From NCBI GenBank assembly GCA_003171315.1, contig PMYE01000109.1, positions 1-35,644 on the forward strand: DNA of 35,644 bases, given 5' to 3'. The position numbers and the translations under genes are program-made. The notes beneath the pieces were generated by a model, which saw only the letters and a list, made by a program, of their open reading frames with translations, had not been told where the DNA came from and did not search any database. The stretch is from Acidobacteriaceae bacterium. Its GTDB lineage: Bacteria; Acidobacteriota; Terriglobia; Terriglobales; Acidobacteriaceae. Of this stretch, positions 7,856 through 16,666 are shown piece after piece; the stretch's first letter is position 1; every line of letters begins with the position of its first letter.

Positions 7856-10180
7856 ATGTCGGCAGCCGTCCAAGCCATTCGCAGCCGTTCCCAAACGCCC
7901 AAGGGCGTACCCCTCAAGCGGGCGCGCTTCTTCATCATCTGCCTCTTCTTTATCCTCTGGGTGTGCGCCATCACCGCGCGCCTCTTCTGGCTCCAGATCG
8001 TGCGCCATCAGGACTTCGTCGAGCGCGCTGCAAAGCAGCAGCAGCGCACTTTTGAAGTAGCTCCGCGCCGCGGCATTCTCTATGACCGCAACCTACGCGA
8101 GTTGGCCATGACCGTCCTGGTCGACTCCATCTACGTCGATCCCAGCCAGATCGCCGACAAGCAAGCTGCCGCACGCACGCTTGCCGCGCTCGTCCACACC
8201 GACCCCGAGGATGGACTCACCACCGAAGAGCAGATCGCCGAGCGCCTCAACGGCGGTCACAGCTTTGCCTGGATCGCGCGCCGCGTCACGCCGCGGGTCG
8301 CAGCCAGCGTCAAAGCCCTCAACATGAAGGGCATCTACTTCCAGAAGGAGTTTCAGCGCTTCTATCCCGACAACGAGATCGCCGCTCAGGTGCTGGGTTA
8401 CGTAGGAGTCGACGACAACGGGCTCGGCGGCCTGGAAGATAAATTCGACAGCGATCTCCATGGCCGCCCCGGCCTCATGGACACGGCCATGGATGCGCAC
8501 CGCAAGGTTCTCGGCTCAAGCGAGCACGAACCCGAACCAGGCCGCAACCTGGTTGTCACCATCGACGAGAACATCCAGTTCCTGGCCGAGCGCGCGCTCG
8601 ATCACGCCATCGAGAAGACGCATGCGGCCAACGGCACGGTGGTGGTGCAGGACGTACACACAGGCCAGATTCTCGCTCTCGCCATCCGTCCCACCTTCAA
8701 CCCCAACCAGTTTCGCCATACCACGCCCGATTTGCTCCGCGACCACGCCGTCAGCGATGTCTACGAACCCGGTTCCACCTTCAAGCTGGTTACCTACTCT
8801 GCCACGATGGACGCGAAGGTCGCCACGCCCGACGACACGATCGACTGCCAGGGCGGCCAGATCGCGCTCGCCGGCCGCGTGATTCACGACGACAAGAGCG
8901 ATCGTGGCCTCGGCAAGGTCACCGTCGCCACGGCCCTCGCCCGCTCCAGTGACGTGGCCGCCGTCAAGCTGGCACTCAAGGTCGGTCCCAACCGCTTCTA
9001 TCAATACATCCGCAGCTTCGGCTTCGGCTCGCGATCGGGCATCGAACTGCCCGGCGAGACGCGCGGCCTGCTCCGTCCCGTCAACCGCTGGAACCCCTCG
9101 TCCATCGGATCCATCGCTATCGGTCAGGAGGTTGCCGTCACCCCGCTGCAACTGGTCACCATGGTTTCCACCATCGCCAACGGCGGCGTATATCTACCCC
9201 CTCACATCCTCTTGTTCGATCAGCCCGCCCCCGCCACGAACACCGACCAAAAGTCCGGCTCGCCGCAGGGGTCGCAAGCGCCGCTTCAGGCTTCCCCGGT
9301 GAAAACAGGCGAAGGTTTGCCCGATCCCCTCCCGCCGGGCGCGCACCGTGTCATCAGCACGCTCGCCGCGGCCGAAATGCGCAAGATGATGGAGGGCGTG
9401 GTGCTCTTCGGCACGGGCAAGGAGGCGCAGCTCGACGGTTACTCCTCAGCAGGCAAAACCGGCACCGCGCAGAAGATCGATCCCGCCACGCACACTTACT
9501 CGAAGACCCTGCACATCGCCTCATTCGCGGGCTTCGCGCCGGTTAACAATCCGGCTATCTCTGTGGCAGTGGTGATTGATTCCCCTATGGGAGCGTACTA
9601 CGGCGCCGAGGTCTCCGCGCCAGTATTCGCCGAGGTGGCGCAACAGGTTCTCGAATATCTGGGTGTTCCACACGACATCGACCTGCGCCCCATGACCACC
9701 GCCTCAAAGAAGCAAGCGCCCATCACTGAAGACGATTCCACTTCGCAGGGCGAAGACGTTCAGGCTCTCTACGAAGCCGCCAACAATCTGCCCAGCGACG
9801 ATCCGCTGCGCACCGCGCCCGCTTCATCGGCCAAAGCAGCCTCAGCCGCTACGCCGCCATCTGTTCAGGCCGCGAACTCATCTGAACATTCCAAAACCAG
9901 CGCTGCCTCCGAGCCCTCCCCCACCGCACCTGCCCAAGCCTCTCCGCAGCCAGCCAGAACCGGCTCTTCATCCCCCGCGGATCGCGTCGTTATCACCAAC
10001 ACCGGCCAACTGCGTGTCCCATCCCTTATCGGCCTTTCGGTGCGCCAAGTCATCGAGCAGGCCGGAAGCGCCGGACTGGAAGCGGAAATCGTCGGCAGCG
10101 GCATAGCCCGGGAGCAGGCGCCTGTCCCCGGCACTGTGGTGCCTGCCGGCACCAAGATCGTTGTCCGCTGCGGTCGCTGA
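7856..10180 (+). CDS. ftsI: Penicillin-binding protein (FtsI/SpoVD type) with C-terminal PASTA domain
   Basis: This is the class B septal transpeptidase, which cross-links peptidoglycan at division. In its 774 residues a single transmembrane anchor lies at about 24-46, followed by the dimerisation domain (RRGILYDRN) and the transpeptidase domain. The active-site SxxK is S307-T-F-K310, the second motif is S364-S-D366 rather than the common SxN, and KTG is at 534-536 (AGKTGTAQ). After a Pro/Ala/Ser-rich linker of about 80 residues comes one PASTA repeat at about 708-774 (LRVPSLIGLSVRQVI), the module that binds muropeptides or cell-wall polymers in related proteins. The gene starts 24 bp after ftsL with only a weak ribosome site. 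SxD also occurs in PBP2-type enzymes, so the enzyme is probably active. The cluster breaks after this gene. Confidence 0.93.
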   Translation: MSAAVQAIRSRSQTPKGVPLKRARFFIICLFFILWVCAITARLFWLQIVRHQDFVERAAKQQQRTFEVAPRRGILYDRNLRELAMTVLVDSIYVDPSQIADKQAAARTLAALVHTDPEDGLTTEEQIAERLNGGHSFAWIARRVTPRVAASVKALNMKGIYFQKEFQRFYPDNEIAAQVLGYVGVDDNGLGGLEDKFDSDLHGRPGLMDTAMDAHRKVLGSSEHEPEPGRNLVVTIDENIQFLAERALDHAIEKTHAANGTVVVQDVHTGQILALAIRPTFNPNQFRHTTPDLLRDHAVSDVYEPGSTFKLVTYSATMDAKVATPDDTIDCQGGQIALAGRVIHDDKSDRGLGKVTVATALARSSDVAAVKLALKVGPNRFYQYIRSFGFGSRSGIELPGETRGLLRPVNRWNPSSIGSIAIGQEVAVTPLQLVTMVSTIANGGVYLPPHILLFDQPAPATNTDQKSGSPQGSQAPLQASPVKTGEGLPDPLPPGAHRVISTLAAAEMRKMMEGVVLFGTGKEAQLDGYSSAGKTGTAQKIDPATHTYSKTLHIASFAGFAPVNNPAISVAVVIDSPMGAYYGAEVSAPVFAEVAQQVLEYLGVPHDIDLRPMTTASKKQAPITEDDSTSQGEDVQALYEAANNLPSDDPLRTAPASSAKAASAATPPSVQAANSSEHSKTSAASEPSPTAPAQASPQPARTGSSSPADRVVITNTGQLRVPSLIGLSVRQVIEQAGSAGLEAEIVGSGIAREQAPVPGTVVPAGTKIVVRCGR

Positions 10181-10256
10181 TTGTATTGTGCGTTCCGAAA
10201 CGATAAAGGTTTGGCGCTTCAAAAGCGATCCTGCACCCAATCCAGGAACCGAATCG

Positions 10257-11411
10257 TCAGTGGCCCTTGACCACCGCCGGGCAGCCTGACGTGTCGATCG
10301 TGTATGTTGCTGTCGACTGGGCGCTGGTGGCTAAGCCGCCGGCCATCGCGATTGCCTTGATCGTTTCGCTCGCCGAAACCGCGATCGCTCCGGCGTAAAC
10401 CGTTGAGCTCGTGGTTGGCATTGTGCCGTCTGTGGTGTAGTAGATGATCGCATCCGTAGTAGCGTCAGTGATGGTTACCGCCTGCGCCGCGCAATAAGTA
10501 CCGGACGCTAGATTGATAACCGGTGTGGCTGGCACGGCTCCGACCCCGTAAACGTACCCGCTTTCGAGGAAATACAGATCCCCTGAAATATAGTCCACGC
10601 CTTCCAGCTCGGTCCCCACCGAGGCCGGCACAATGTAGATCGGGCCGCTGACCGTTCCCGCCGGAGTGACAAGCCACAGGCTCCCAGCGGTCCCGTCCAT
10701 GTCCGTTGAAACCGCGAACTGATTGGCTGCGGCATTCCAACTGATTCCCTGGATCTCTGAAATCGCGCTCGAGAGCGTGATTGTACTGCTATAGGTCATC
10801 GTGCTGCCGGACGGGTTTGTAGTCAGCGCGTTCAGGTCATAATTCCACAACGTCGTATCGCCGTTTTGGTTAGGACAAAAACTCGTCACAACCAATTGAT
10901 TTGAGCCTGGAACCACCGCTACTGCGCTGGCTTCATGTCCATCCGCGGTGATATTGCTCCATGTGACCTGTTGCCCTGTGCGGGCGTCGTACACCGCGAG
11001 CAGCACGGGGGTAAAGCTGCTGCAGCTGCTCCACGCTTCAGCCGACGCATAGATGTACCCGTCGCCGTATTCGATGTCACCCAAATGATCCACTGCTGAA
11101 GGCATGCCGGCAAGCGGGTTGGTATTGCTCCAAAGTACCCGCCATTTCTTGTTATAAGCGGTCAGCACTTCCTGGGAACTTACGTAGACGTTGTCGTCGG
11201 GGCCGGTCGCCACACCTTCCGTGGCTCCCAAATCAGATGAAACGCCAATCCCATCCGGGAATGGAAAATCGTTGGCGCCGCCACGCGTCGAGGTGACAAC
11301 TACTCCTCCGCCGTCGCCAGAATCCGCTTCCCACGCGCATCCGGACAGGGTCCATTGCGCCAGCGACACAAGCACACTGGCGGCTACGACTTTTGCCTTG
11401 CAGGGGACCAT
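10257..11411 (-). CDS. Putative lipoprotein: beta-propeller-like region plus chitobiase-type C-terminal domain
   Basis: The N-terminus has a short basic region, a hydrophobic stretch and LSGC, a lipobox that would be lipidated at Cys25. A Gly-rich linker leads into about 240 residues of beta-strand repeats (for example DNVYVSSQEVLTAY and GSNQLVVTSF), consistent with an NHL- or SMP-30-like propeller. The last ~80 residues contain YYTTDGTMPTTSSTVY, characteristic of the chitobiase/beta-hexosaminidase C-terminal domain found on many acidobacterial surface proteins. No catalytic residues can be named. The gene lies on the opposite strand inside the dcw cluster, convergent with ftsI and 76 bp from it, so it is probably an insertion with its own promoter. 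Function is unknown, likely extracellular binding. Confidence 0.75.
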   Translation of the reverse strand: MVPCKAKVVAASVLVSLAQWTLSGCAWEADSGDGGGVVVTSTRGGANDFPFPDGIGVSSDLGATEGVATGPDDNVYVSSQEVLTAYNKKWRVLWSNTNPLAGMPSAVDHLGDIEYGDGYIYASAEAWSSCSSFTPVLLAVYDARTGQQVTWSNITADGHEASAVAVVPGSNQLVVTSFCPNQNGDTTLWNYDLNALTTNPSGSTMTYSSTITLSSAISEIQGISWNAAANQFAVSTDMDGTAGSLWLVTPAGTVSGPIYIVPASVGTELEGVDYISGDLYFLESGYVYGVGAVPATPVINLASGTYCAAQAVTITDATTDAIIYYTTDGTMPTTSSTVYAGAIAVSASETIKAIAMAGGLATSAQSTATYTIDTSGCPAVVKGH

Positions 11412-11604
11412 TCTTTTGCTTTATCAGAGTCCGGTAGGCCCGTCAATCAGACGTGTTTGGGCCGCCTCATCGGGGGTAACTTTCTCGGCCTCGCCGGCAG
11501 AGTCCATTGGTGTACCTAACGGTAACCGGTCCCGGATGCCAATGACTCCGCGACATGATTTCTACGGGTGAATTCTCGCGGGCACTCCGCCACCGGTGCG
11601 GCGT

Positions 11605-11641
11605 GCTTTCCTTCACAAGGGAAAGCTGGAACCGCCATAAT
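11605..11641 (+). promoter_or_regulatory. Promoter with overlapping palindrome, possibly leaderless
   Basis: TTCACA (11612-11617) and CATAAT (11636-11641) each match five of six consensus positions with an 18-bp spacer. The predicted transcription start falls within about two bases of the ATG at 11650, so the mRNA would be leaderless. GCTTTCC (11605-11611) and GGAAAGC (11620-11626) form an inverted repeat around the -35 box and could be an operator. The rest of the gap 11412-11604 shows no gene. Confidence 0.5.
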
Positions 11642-11649
11642 CTTATGTT

Positions 11650-11991
11650 ATGGTAGAAATCTCGTGGCGCCCTTTCGAGGAGGGCGCTACCCTCGGTCAG
11701 CCGGGCTCCGAACAGGGCATCATCCTGCGTGACGAGGAGCACGCCCTCGGCGCACGCATCACCCTTGAGCGCGCCACCATCGTCGCGCCGTTTGCCATCA
11801 CGTGCGGCATCTACGGCTGGATGATGCACACGCGCTTCTTCGCCGCAGAGGACGAAGCCAATGCACAGTACGAGCAAATGAAGGACGCTCTTTCCTCGCT
11901 TCTTGAAGCGGCGGAGCAAACCGCTGCAATCGACGGCGGCCGGGAGGTTCTGATGGACGGCATCGACGAATTCATTGGAAACTATCCCTGA
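11650..11991 (+). CDS. Conserved-looking hypothetical protein (113 aa) upstream of murE
   Basis: The 113-residue acidic protein is compact, with no signal peptide or convincing membrane helix. It begins MVEISWRPFEEG, has a central APFAITCGIYGWMMHTRFF segment and ends in an alpha-helical Glu/Ala-rich region. I do not recognise a named family. It lies between the ftsI half and the murE-murF half of the cluster, same strand, 66 bp before murE. A well-placed promoter sits so close that translation may start at the 5' end of the transcript; no Shine-Dalgarno is seen. High-GC third positions look coding. Co-transcription with murE is plausible but unproven. Confidence 0.7.
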   Translation: MVEISWRPFEEGATLGQPGSEQGIILRDEEHALGARITLERATIVAPFAITCGIYGWMMHTRFFAAEDEANAQYEQMKDALSSLLEAAEQTAAIDGGREVLMDGIDEFIGNYP

Positions 11992-12057
11992 CCCGCACGT
12001 CAGCTCTTCGAATCGCCGCCATCCGCATCTCCTCCGCAATCTACAATCAAAGCCGAG

Positions 12058-13578
12058 ATGAACTGGAACGATCTCGTTACCGAAATCACCGCCGTCGGTT
12101 CGACAGGCAGCTCTGCCGCGCCTATTACCGGCATCGAATATGACTCGCGCCGCGTCCGGCCCGGCTCGGTCTTCGTCGCCGTGAAAGGCGGCTCAACGGA
12201 CGGTAATCGCTACGTCGAGAAGGCCATCGCCTCGGGCGCCCTCGGCATCCTCACCGACTCCGCGCAGACCTTCGACCATCTCACCGTCTACCAGCCCGCC
12301 GTACCCGTTCTTCACGTCGAGCACGGCCGCCGCGCGCTCGCCCAGGCTTCCGCGGCTTTCTTCGGCCACCCCGAACGCTCGCTTGCCGCTACAGGAATCA
12401 CGGGCACCAACGGCAAAACCACGACTGCATTTTTGACCGAGTCGCTTCTGAACTCCGCGCGCCGCAGGAGCGTTCTCATCGGCACGATCGAGAATCACGT
12501 TGCCGGCGAAACTCGCCCCTCCCTTCACACCACGCCCGAGTCCCGCGATCTCTTCGAGTTGATGGCCGAGGGCGTGAGCCGTGGCGCTACCGAGCTGGTC
12601 ACGGAGGTTTCGAGCCACGCGCTCGATCAAGGCCGCATGATCGGAATTACATTTGACGTCGCCGTCTTTACCAACCTGACCCGCGACCACCTCGATTACC
12701 ACCAGACGATGGAGAATTACTTCGCCGCCAAGCGCCTGCTCTTCGACGGGACGGTCTATCCGCCACCGCGCGTTGCGGTTCTTAACGCGCACGACCCGCG
12801 CTGCAGTGAGCTTGCAGACGCCGCTCGCGCCGCCGGCACGGAGATCCGGACATATGGAATTGGCGGCATCGGAAAAGGCGATTGGCGCGCCGCCCGCCAC
12901 ACGCTCACGCCCTCCGGCGCAAGCATCGATCTCCAGACTCCCGCGGGTTCGGCTCGTCTCATCTCGCATCTGGCGGGCGAAGTGAACATCCTCAACCTGC
13001 TCGCGGCCTTCACCGCGGCCCACGCGCGCGGCGTCTCGTTTGCACAGCTCGCCGCCGCTGTTCCTGCGCTCAAGCCCGTCCCCGGCCGCTTTCAGCCTGT
13101 CGATTCGGGCCAGCCCTTCACGGTGATCGTGGACTACGCGCACACCGACGACGCGCTGCGCAACCTTACCGCGCTCGCCCGCCAGATGACCGCGAAATCC
13201 GGCGCGCGCGTGATCACTCTCTTCGGCTGCGGAGGCGATCGCGACCGCACCAAGCGCCCCAAAATGGGCCAGGCCGCCGGCGAAGGCAGCGATTTCGTCG
13301 TCGCCACTAGCGACAACCCCCGCTCCGAGGATCCGGCGGCGATTCTGGCCGAGATTGAACCCGGATTGCAGTCCAGCGGCGTTAAATTTACCGTTGAGGT
13401 GGATCGCGCAGCGGCGATCCGGCAGGCGCTTGAGGCTGCCGCTCCCGGCGACGTGGTTTTGATCGCCGGCAAGGGACACGAAAAGGAACAAATTCTCGTG
13501 GGCCGCACGATCCCTTTTGACGATGCCGAGGTCGCGCTTTCCATGCTGGTCCAATTGGGCTATGGTGAAGGGCAATGA
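12058..13578 (+). CDS. murE: MurE, UDP-MurNAc-tripeptide synthetase (meso-DAP adding)
   Basis: MurE adds the third residue of the peptidoglycan stem peptide to UDP-MurNAc-L-Ala-D-Glu, using ATP in the cytoplasm. The 506-residue length is normal. The ATP-binding loop ITGTNGKTTTAFL is at about 112-124. HTTPE and SSHALDQGR follow, and DYAHTDDALRN opens the C-terminal domain. The DNPR motif at 419-422 is the signature for meso-diaminopimelate, as opposed to lysine, so the wall is predicted to be DAP-type. The ATG has no strong ribosome site but is the first in frame and gives the standard N-terminus. It overlaps murF by 4 bp (ATGA), indicating translational coupling. Confidence 0.96.
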   Translation: MNWNDLVTEITAVGSTGSSAAPITGIEYDSRRVRPGSVFVAVKGGSTDGNRYVEKAIASGALGILTDSAQTFDHLTVYQPAVPVLHVEHGRRALAQASAAFFGHPERSLAATGITGTNGKTTTAFLTESLLNSARRRSVLIGTIENHVAGETRPSLHTTPESRDLFELMAEGVSRGATELVTEVSSHALDQGRMIGITFDVAVFTNLTRDHLDYHQTMENYFAAKRLLFDGTVYPPPRVAVLNAHDPRCSELADAARAAGTEIRTYGIGGIGKGDWRAARHTLTPSGASIDLQTPAGSARLISHLAGEVNILNLLAAFTAAHARGVSFAQLAAAVPALKPVPGRFQPVDSGQPFTVIVDYAHTDDALRNLTALARQMTAKSGARVITLFGCGGDRDRTKRPKMGQAAGEGSDFVVATSDNPRSEDPAAILAEIEPGLQSSGVKFTVEVDRAAAIRQALEAAAPGDVVLIAGKGHEKEQILVGRTIPFDDAEVALSMLVQLGYGEGQ

Positions 13579-14987
13579 ATCTAACGCTTGCCGAGGTTGC
13601 GATGGGCGCCGGAGCAGTGCTCGAGGCGCCGGCCAGTGTGTCCAACGCAGGCGCGCTGGTGGCTACCGGCTATTCCATCGACTCGCGCACCATCGCGCCC
13701 GGCGAGCTGTTCTTCGCCGTCCGCGGCGAGCGCCACGATGGCCATGATTTTGTCTCCGCCGCTCTGGAGCGCGGAGCCCTGGCCGCAGTCGTCGCTCGCG
13801 CGCGCGCCGCTTCCCTGCCCGATGTGGCGCTCGCTCGTCCGCTTCTTATCGCGGAAGACCCGCTCCTGGCCCTGCAAACGCTGGCTTCGCATGTACGCCG
13901 CCAGTGGGGCCGCCGCGTGGTGGCCATCACCGGCTCAGCCGGTAAAACCACCACCAAGGACGCCGCGGCTGCTGCCCTTGGCGCAAAGTTCCGCGTGCTC
14001 AAATCCCAGGGCAATCTGAACAACAACTTTGGCCTGCCCTTGCAACTGCTGCGCCTTATGCCGGAGCACGAATTCGCCGTCGTGGAGATGGGTATGAATC
14101 ACTCCGGAGAGATCGCCGCGCTGGCGCGCATCGCCGCGCCCGACTGGGGCGTCATCACCAACGTCGGCACGGCGCATATCGAGTATTTCCCTGAAGGCCA
14201 GGCGGGAATTGCCCGCGCCAAGTTCGAGCTCATCGCCGCGCTGCCCTCGAGCGGCGTGGCCTTTCTCAATTGCGACGACGCCTATGCCGCGCAGTTTGGC
14301 CGCGGCTTCCCCGGCCGCGTTGTCTACTTCGGCAGCGGTCCCTGCGCCGACCCGCAAATCCTCTCTGCCGTCGAGGATCCGGATGGGCTTCATGTCCGCT
14401 ACCGGGCTGGCCGTCGCGAAGGCATCTTCACGCTACATCTGCTTGGCGCGCACAATGCGTCCAACGCCATCGCCGGTCTCGCCGTTGCGCTGGAGGCGGG
14501 CGTCGAACCCGATGCCGCCATAGCCGCCATCTCTGCGCTCACTGCCGGCGACAAGCGTGGCCAGGTCATCGAAATCGCCGGCGTAACCATCCTGAACGAC
14601 AGCTATAACTCCAACCCCGAAGCGCTGCGTTCCATGATCCGCACCTTGGCCGCGCGCCCCGCAAAAGGCCGCCGCATCCTCGTGGCCGGTGAAATGCTCG
14701 AGATGGGCGAGCATGGCCCCGCGCTGCACATTGACTGCGGCCGCGCCGCCGCCGAGGCCGGACTCGATCTCGTGGCCGCCGTTCAAGGCAACGCGGAATA
14801 TCTGGCTACGGCCGCCTGCGCCGGCGGAGTTCCGGCAGTGTTTCTTCGTGACGCCGAAACTGCCGGCCAGTGGCTGGCGCAGAATCTCCGTCCCGGCGAC
14901 GTCGTTCTCGTCAAAGGCTCGCGCGGCGTTCACCTTGAACGCGCCATCGAAGCAGCCGTGAATCAGCTTTCGCCGCCGACTGAATAA
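13575..14987 (+). CDS. murF: MurF, UDP-MurNAc-tripeptide--D-Ala-D-Ala ligase
   Basis: MurF attaches the D-alanyl-D-alanine dipeptide to complete the UDP-MurNAc-pentapeptide. The 470-residue protein has the N-terminal substrate domain (STGY-like YSIDSRTIAPGELFFA), the ATP loop TGSAGKTTTKD with K124, the metal and carbamyl-lysine region VVEMGMNHSGEIA, and NDSYNSNPEALRSM in the C-terminal domain. Its ATG overlaps the murE stop by 4 bp. No mraY, murD, ftsW, murG, murC or ftsZ gene follows: the next genes run the other way. The rest of the cluster must lie elsewhere or have been displaced. The 65-bp convergent gap after it has no clear terminator. Confidence 0.96.
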   Translation: MNLTLAEVAMGAGAVLEAPASVSNAGALVATGYSIDSRTIAPGELFFAVRGERHDGHDFVSAALERGALAAVVARARAASLPDVALARPLLIAEDPLLALQTLASHVRRQWGRRVVAITGSAGKTTTKDAAAAALGAKFRVLKSQGNLNNNFGLPLQLLRLMPEHEFAVVEMGMNHSGEIAALARIAAPDWGVITNVGTAHIEYFPEGQAGIARAKFELIAALPSSGVAFLNCDDAYAAQFGRGFPGRVVYFGSGPCADPQILSAVEDPDGLHVRYRAGRREGIFTLHLLGAHNASNAIAGLAVALEAGVEPDAAIAAISALTAGDKRGQVIEIAGVTILNDSYNSNPEALRSMIRTLAARPAKGRRILVAGEMLEMGEHGPALHIDCGRAAAEAGLDLVAAVQGNAEYLATAACAGGVPAVFLRDAETAGQWLAQNLRPGDVVLVKGSRGVHLERAIEAAVNQLSPPTE

Positions 14988-15052
14988 CTCGCGCAGCACG
15001 CGCACGGCCCGTTCTCTTTGCCCACCGTCTCCTGACGTGTTACCGAGCTGTT

Positions 15053-15673
15053 CTACAGGTTCGCGGAGGACCCGGTTCCGTTGCGACGCTCGAGGGGCAG
15101 TGGAACACGGACTGAAGCCATCCCGGCTGCGGTTACGCCCTGAATGCCCATCTCGGTGTCTTCAAAGACCAGGCAATTTTCAGGCGCGACGCCGAGGCGG
15201 GCGGCGGCGGTGAGGAATGCATCGGGGGCGGGCTTGGAGCGGGCGTAATCCTCAGAGCCGATGAGGATGGCGAAGCGGTCGAGAAGGCCGACGGCGGTGA
15301 GCGACTTGACGACGGACTCACGGGTGCTGCCGGAAACCACGGCGAAGGGGATGCGCCCCTGCTGGGCGTTGATGTGCTCCAGAACTTCCGGCACCGGCTT
15401 GAGCTGGGGGAGAAGCTCGTAATAGAGGCTTTCTTTGCGCACGGCAACGGCTTCGACGGGCATGCTGAGCTTCTGCATCCGATTCAATGTGGCAATGATT
15501 TCCGTGGGGGGCTTGCCGCCCCACGAGTAGAAGAGTTCCTCGTCAAAGGCACATCCCCACTCGCCGAGCGCTTGCTTCCAGGCGATGTGGTGGAGGGGCA
15601 TCGAGTCGACGACGGTGCCGTCGCAGTCGAAGAGGTAGGCTTCGAACATTCCTGGGGGCAATGGAAGCTTCAT
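15053..15673 (-). CDS. HAD-superfamily phosphatase (beta-phosphoglucomutase-like)
   Basis: This 206-residue enzyme belongs to the subfamily IA haloacid dehalogenase hydrolases. The nucleophile motif FDCDGTVVDS has D16 and D18, followed by a helical cap, motif II VVSGST, the motif III lysine in RSKPAPDAF and motif IV FEDTEMG. Family members dephosphorylate small sugar phosphates such as fructose-1-phosphate or 6-phosphogluconate (YqaB/YcsE-like) or isomerise glucose phosphates. The substrate cannot be read from sequence. AAGGAG lies about 12 bases before the ATG, slightly far. It is convergent with murF and 115 bp from the CMD-family gene on the same strand, with a hairpin between them. Confidence 0.88.
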   Translation of the reverse strand: MKLPLPPGMFEAYLFDCDGTVVDSMPLHHIAWKQALGEWGCAFDEELFYSWGGKPPTEIIATLNRMQKLSMPVEAVAVRKESLYYELLPQLKPVPEVLEHINAQQGRIPFAVVSGSTRESVVKSLTAVGLLDRFAILIGSEDYARSKPAPDAFLTAAARLGVAPENCLVFEDTEMGIQGVTAAGMASVRVPLPLERRNGTGSSANL

Positions 15674-15733
15674 GCTTGCAGGGAACTCCTTGGGCTTGGG
15701 TCAAATCGCTGCTAAAAGAACATGTGGCGGCTT

Positions 15734-15768
15734 CCCACCCTTTTCGCAAAAGACGCGAAACGGATGGG
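15734..15768 (-). terminator. Hairpin between two minus-strand genes
   Basis: CCCACCCTTTTCGC and GCGAAACGGATGGG pair over 12 of 14 positions around a 7-nt loop. It lies after the CMD-family gene and before the HAD gene on the transcribed strand, so it could end the upstream transcript. There is no T-run, so it may equally be a mobile extragenic repeat. Confidence 0.4.
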
Positions 15769-15788
15769 TAACGAAAGCACGGCCGGCG

Positions 15789-16373
15789 TCACCGCGCTGC
15801 CGCGGCCTCGGCTGCAGGCGCGGGTTGCGGCGGGCCACCCTCGCCGGGCCTGGTCGGCTCCATCCGCAGAGCGTTGTTGAAGCGGTTGAAGTAGTTGAAG
15901 AGGCCGATGGCGCAGAGTAGCTCGACGATTTCGCCTTCGGAGTAGAAGCCGCGCAATTCGGCAAATTGCTCGTCGCTGACGGCGTTGGCATCGCGCGTAA
16001 CGGTTTCGGCAAGGCGCAGGGCGGCTTTTTCGGCAGGAGTGAAGTCGTCGCGGCGGGGCCAGTCGGCGAGATGGGCTAGCTGGTCGTCAGTCCAGCCCAG
16101 ATTGCGAGCGAGAATGGTGTGACTGGCAAGACAATAGGGCGTCTCGTTGACCTGGCTGGTGCGGACGATGATCAATTCCTTAAGCTTGGTTGGGACCGTG
16201 CCGGTGGAGAGCACCGCGGCGAAATGCGCCTGCATGGTGGAGAAGATCTCAGGGCGATGAGCCATCGCGCGAAACATATTGGGGACATTTCCGCGCTGTG
16301 CGTATACCTTGTCGAAGAGAGCCGAGATGCCGGGCGTCACTTCGCTGCGGTCGAGACGGGAAATCCGGGACAT
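15789..16373 (-). CDS. Carboxymuconolactone decarboxylase / AhpD-like protein
   Basis: The start is moved from 16481 to the ATG at 16373 because CCAGGAGG lies just before it and the protein then begins MSRISRLDRSEVTPG, as in this family. The 194-residue protein has the all-helical CMD core, with VPNMFRAMAHRPEI early and the active-site helix ETPYCLASH. AhpD enzymes carry CxxC-x3-H there; here the first cysteine is Thr, leaving a single Cys before the His. A classic disulfide peroxidase-reductase role is therefore unlikely. Related proteins are often called alkylhydroperoxidase-domain or peroxidase-related proteins with unknown substrates. The C-terminal tail is rich in Pro, Ala and Gly. Confidence 0.85.
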   Translation of the reverse strand: MSRISRLDRSEVTPGISALFDKVYAQRGNVPNMFRAMAHRPEIFSTMQAHFAAVLSTGTVPTKLKELIIVRTSQVNETPYCLASHTILARNLGWTDDQLAHLADWPRRDDFTPAEKAALRLAETVTRDANAVSDEQFAELRGFYSEGEIVELLCAIGLFNYFNRFNNALRMEPTRPGEGGPPQPAPAAEAAAAR

Positions 16374-16472
16374 TGAGCCTCCTGGCCGTACTTCCTCATG
16401 GTATCGTTCCGGGCCCGCGGACGGTTGCGTTCCCATGGCGGGGTTTTGGCTTGCAGGCCGGCGGCAGGACTT

Positions 16473-16501
16473 TTGACGCACTCCGCGGCCTCTGCTAACT
16501 T
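16473..16501 (+). promoter_or_regulatory. Candidate promoter of tRNA-Asn
   Basis: TTGACG at 16473-16478 and TAACTT at 16496-16501 are separated by 17 bp. The predicted transcription start is about 20 bp before the mature tRNA 5' end. The -35 match is strong, the -10 match only moderate. Confidence 0.45.
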
Positions 16502-16527
16502 AAATAGGGACAATCAAGCGCCAGACA

Positions 16528-16604
<77 letters not shown>

Positions 16605-16666
16605 TAAATCAACAACTTACAGCAGATTGACCTGCTCCCCAACCCCACAAAACCCCACGTTAACGA

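Noticed and set aside
12193-13575. 460-aa minus-strand ORF opposite murE
   Set aside because: It is an antisense shadow of a high-GC gene; murE has all family motifs and the shadow has none.
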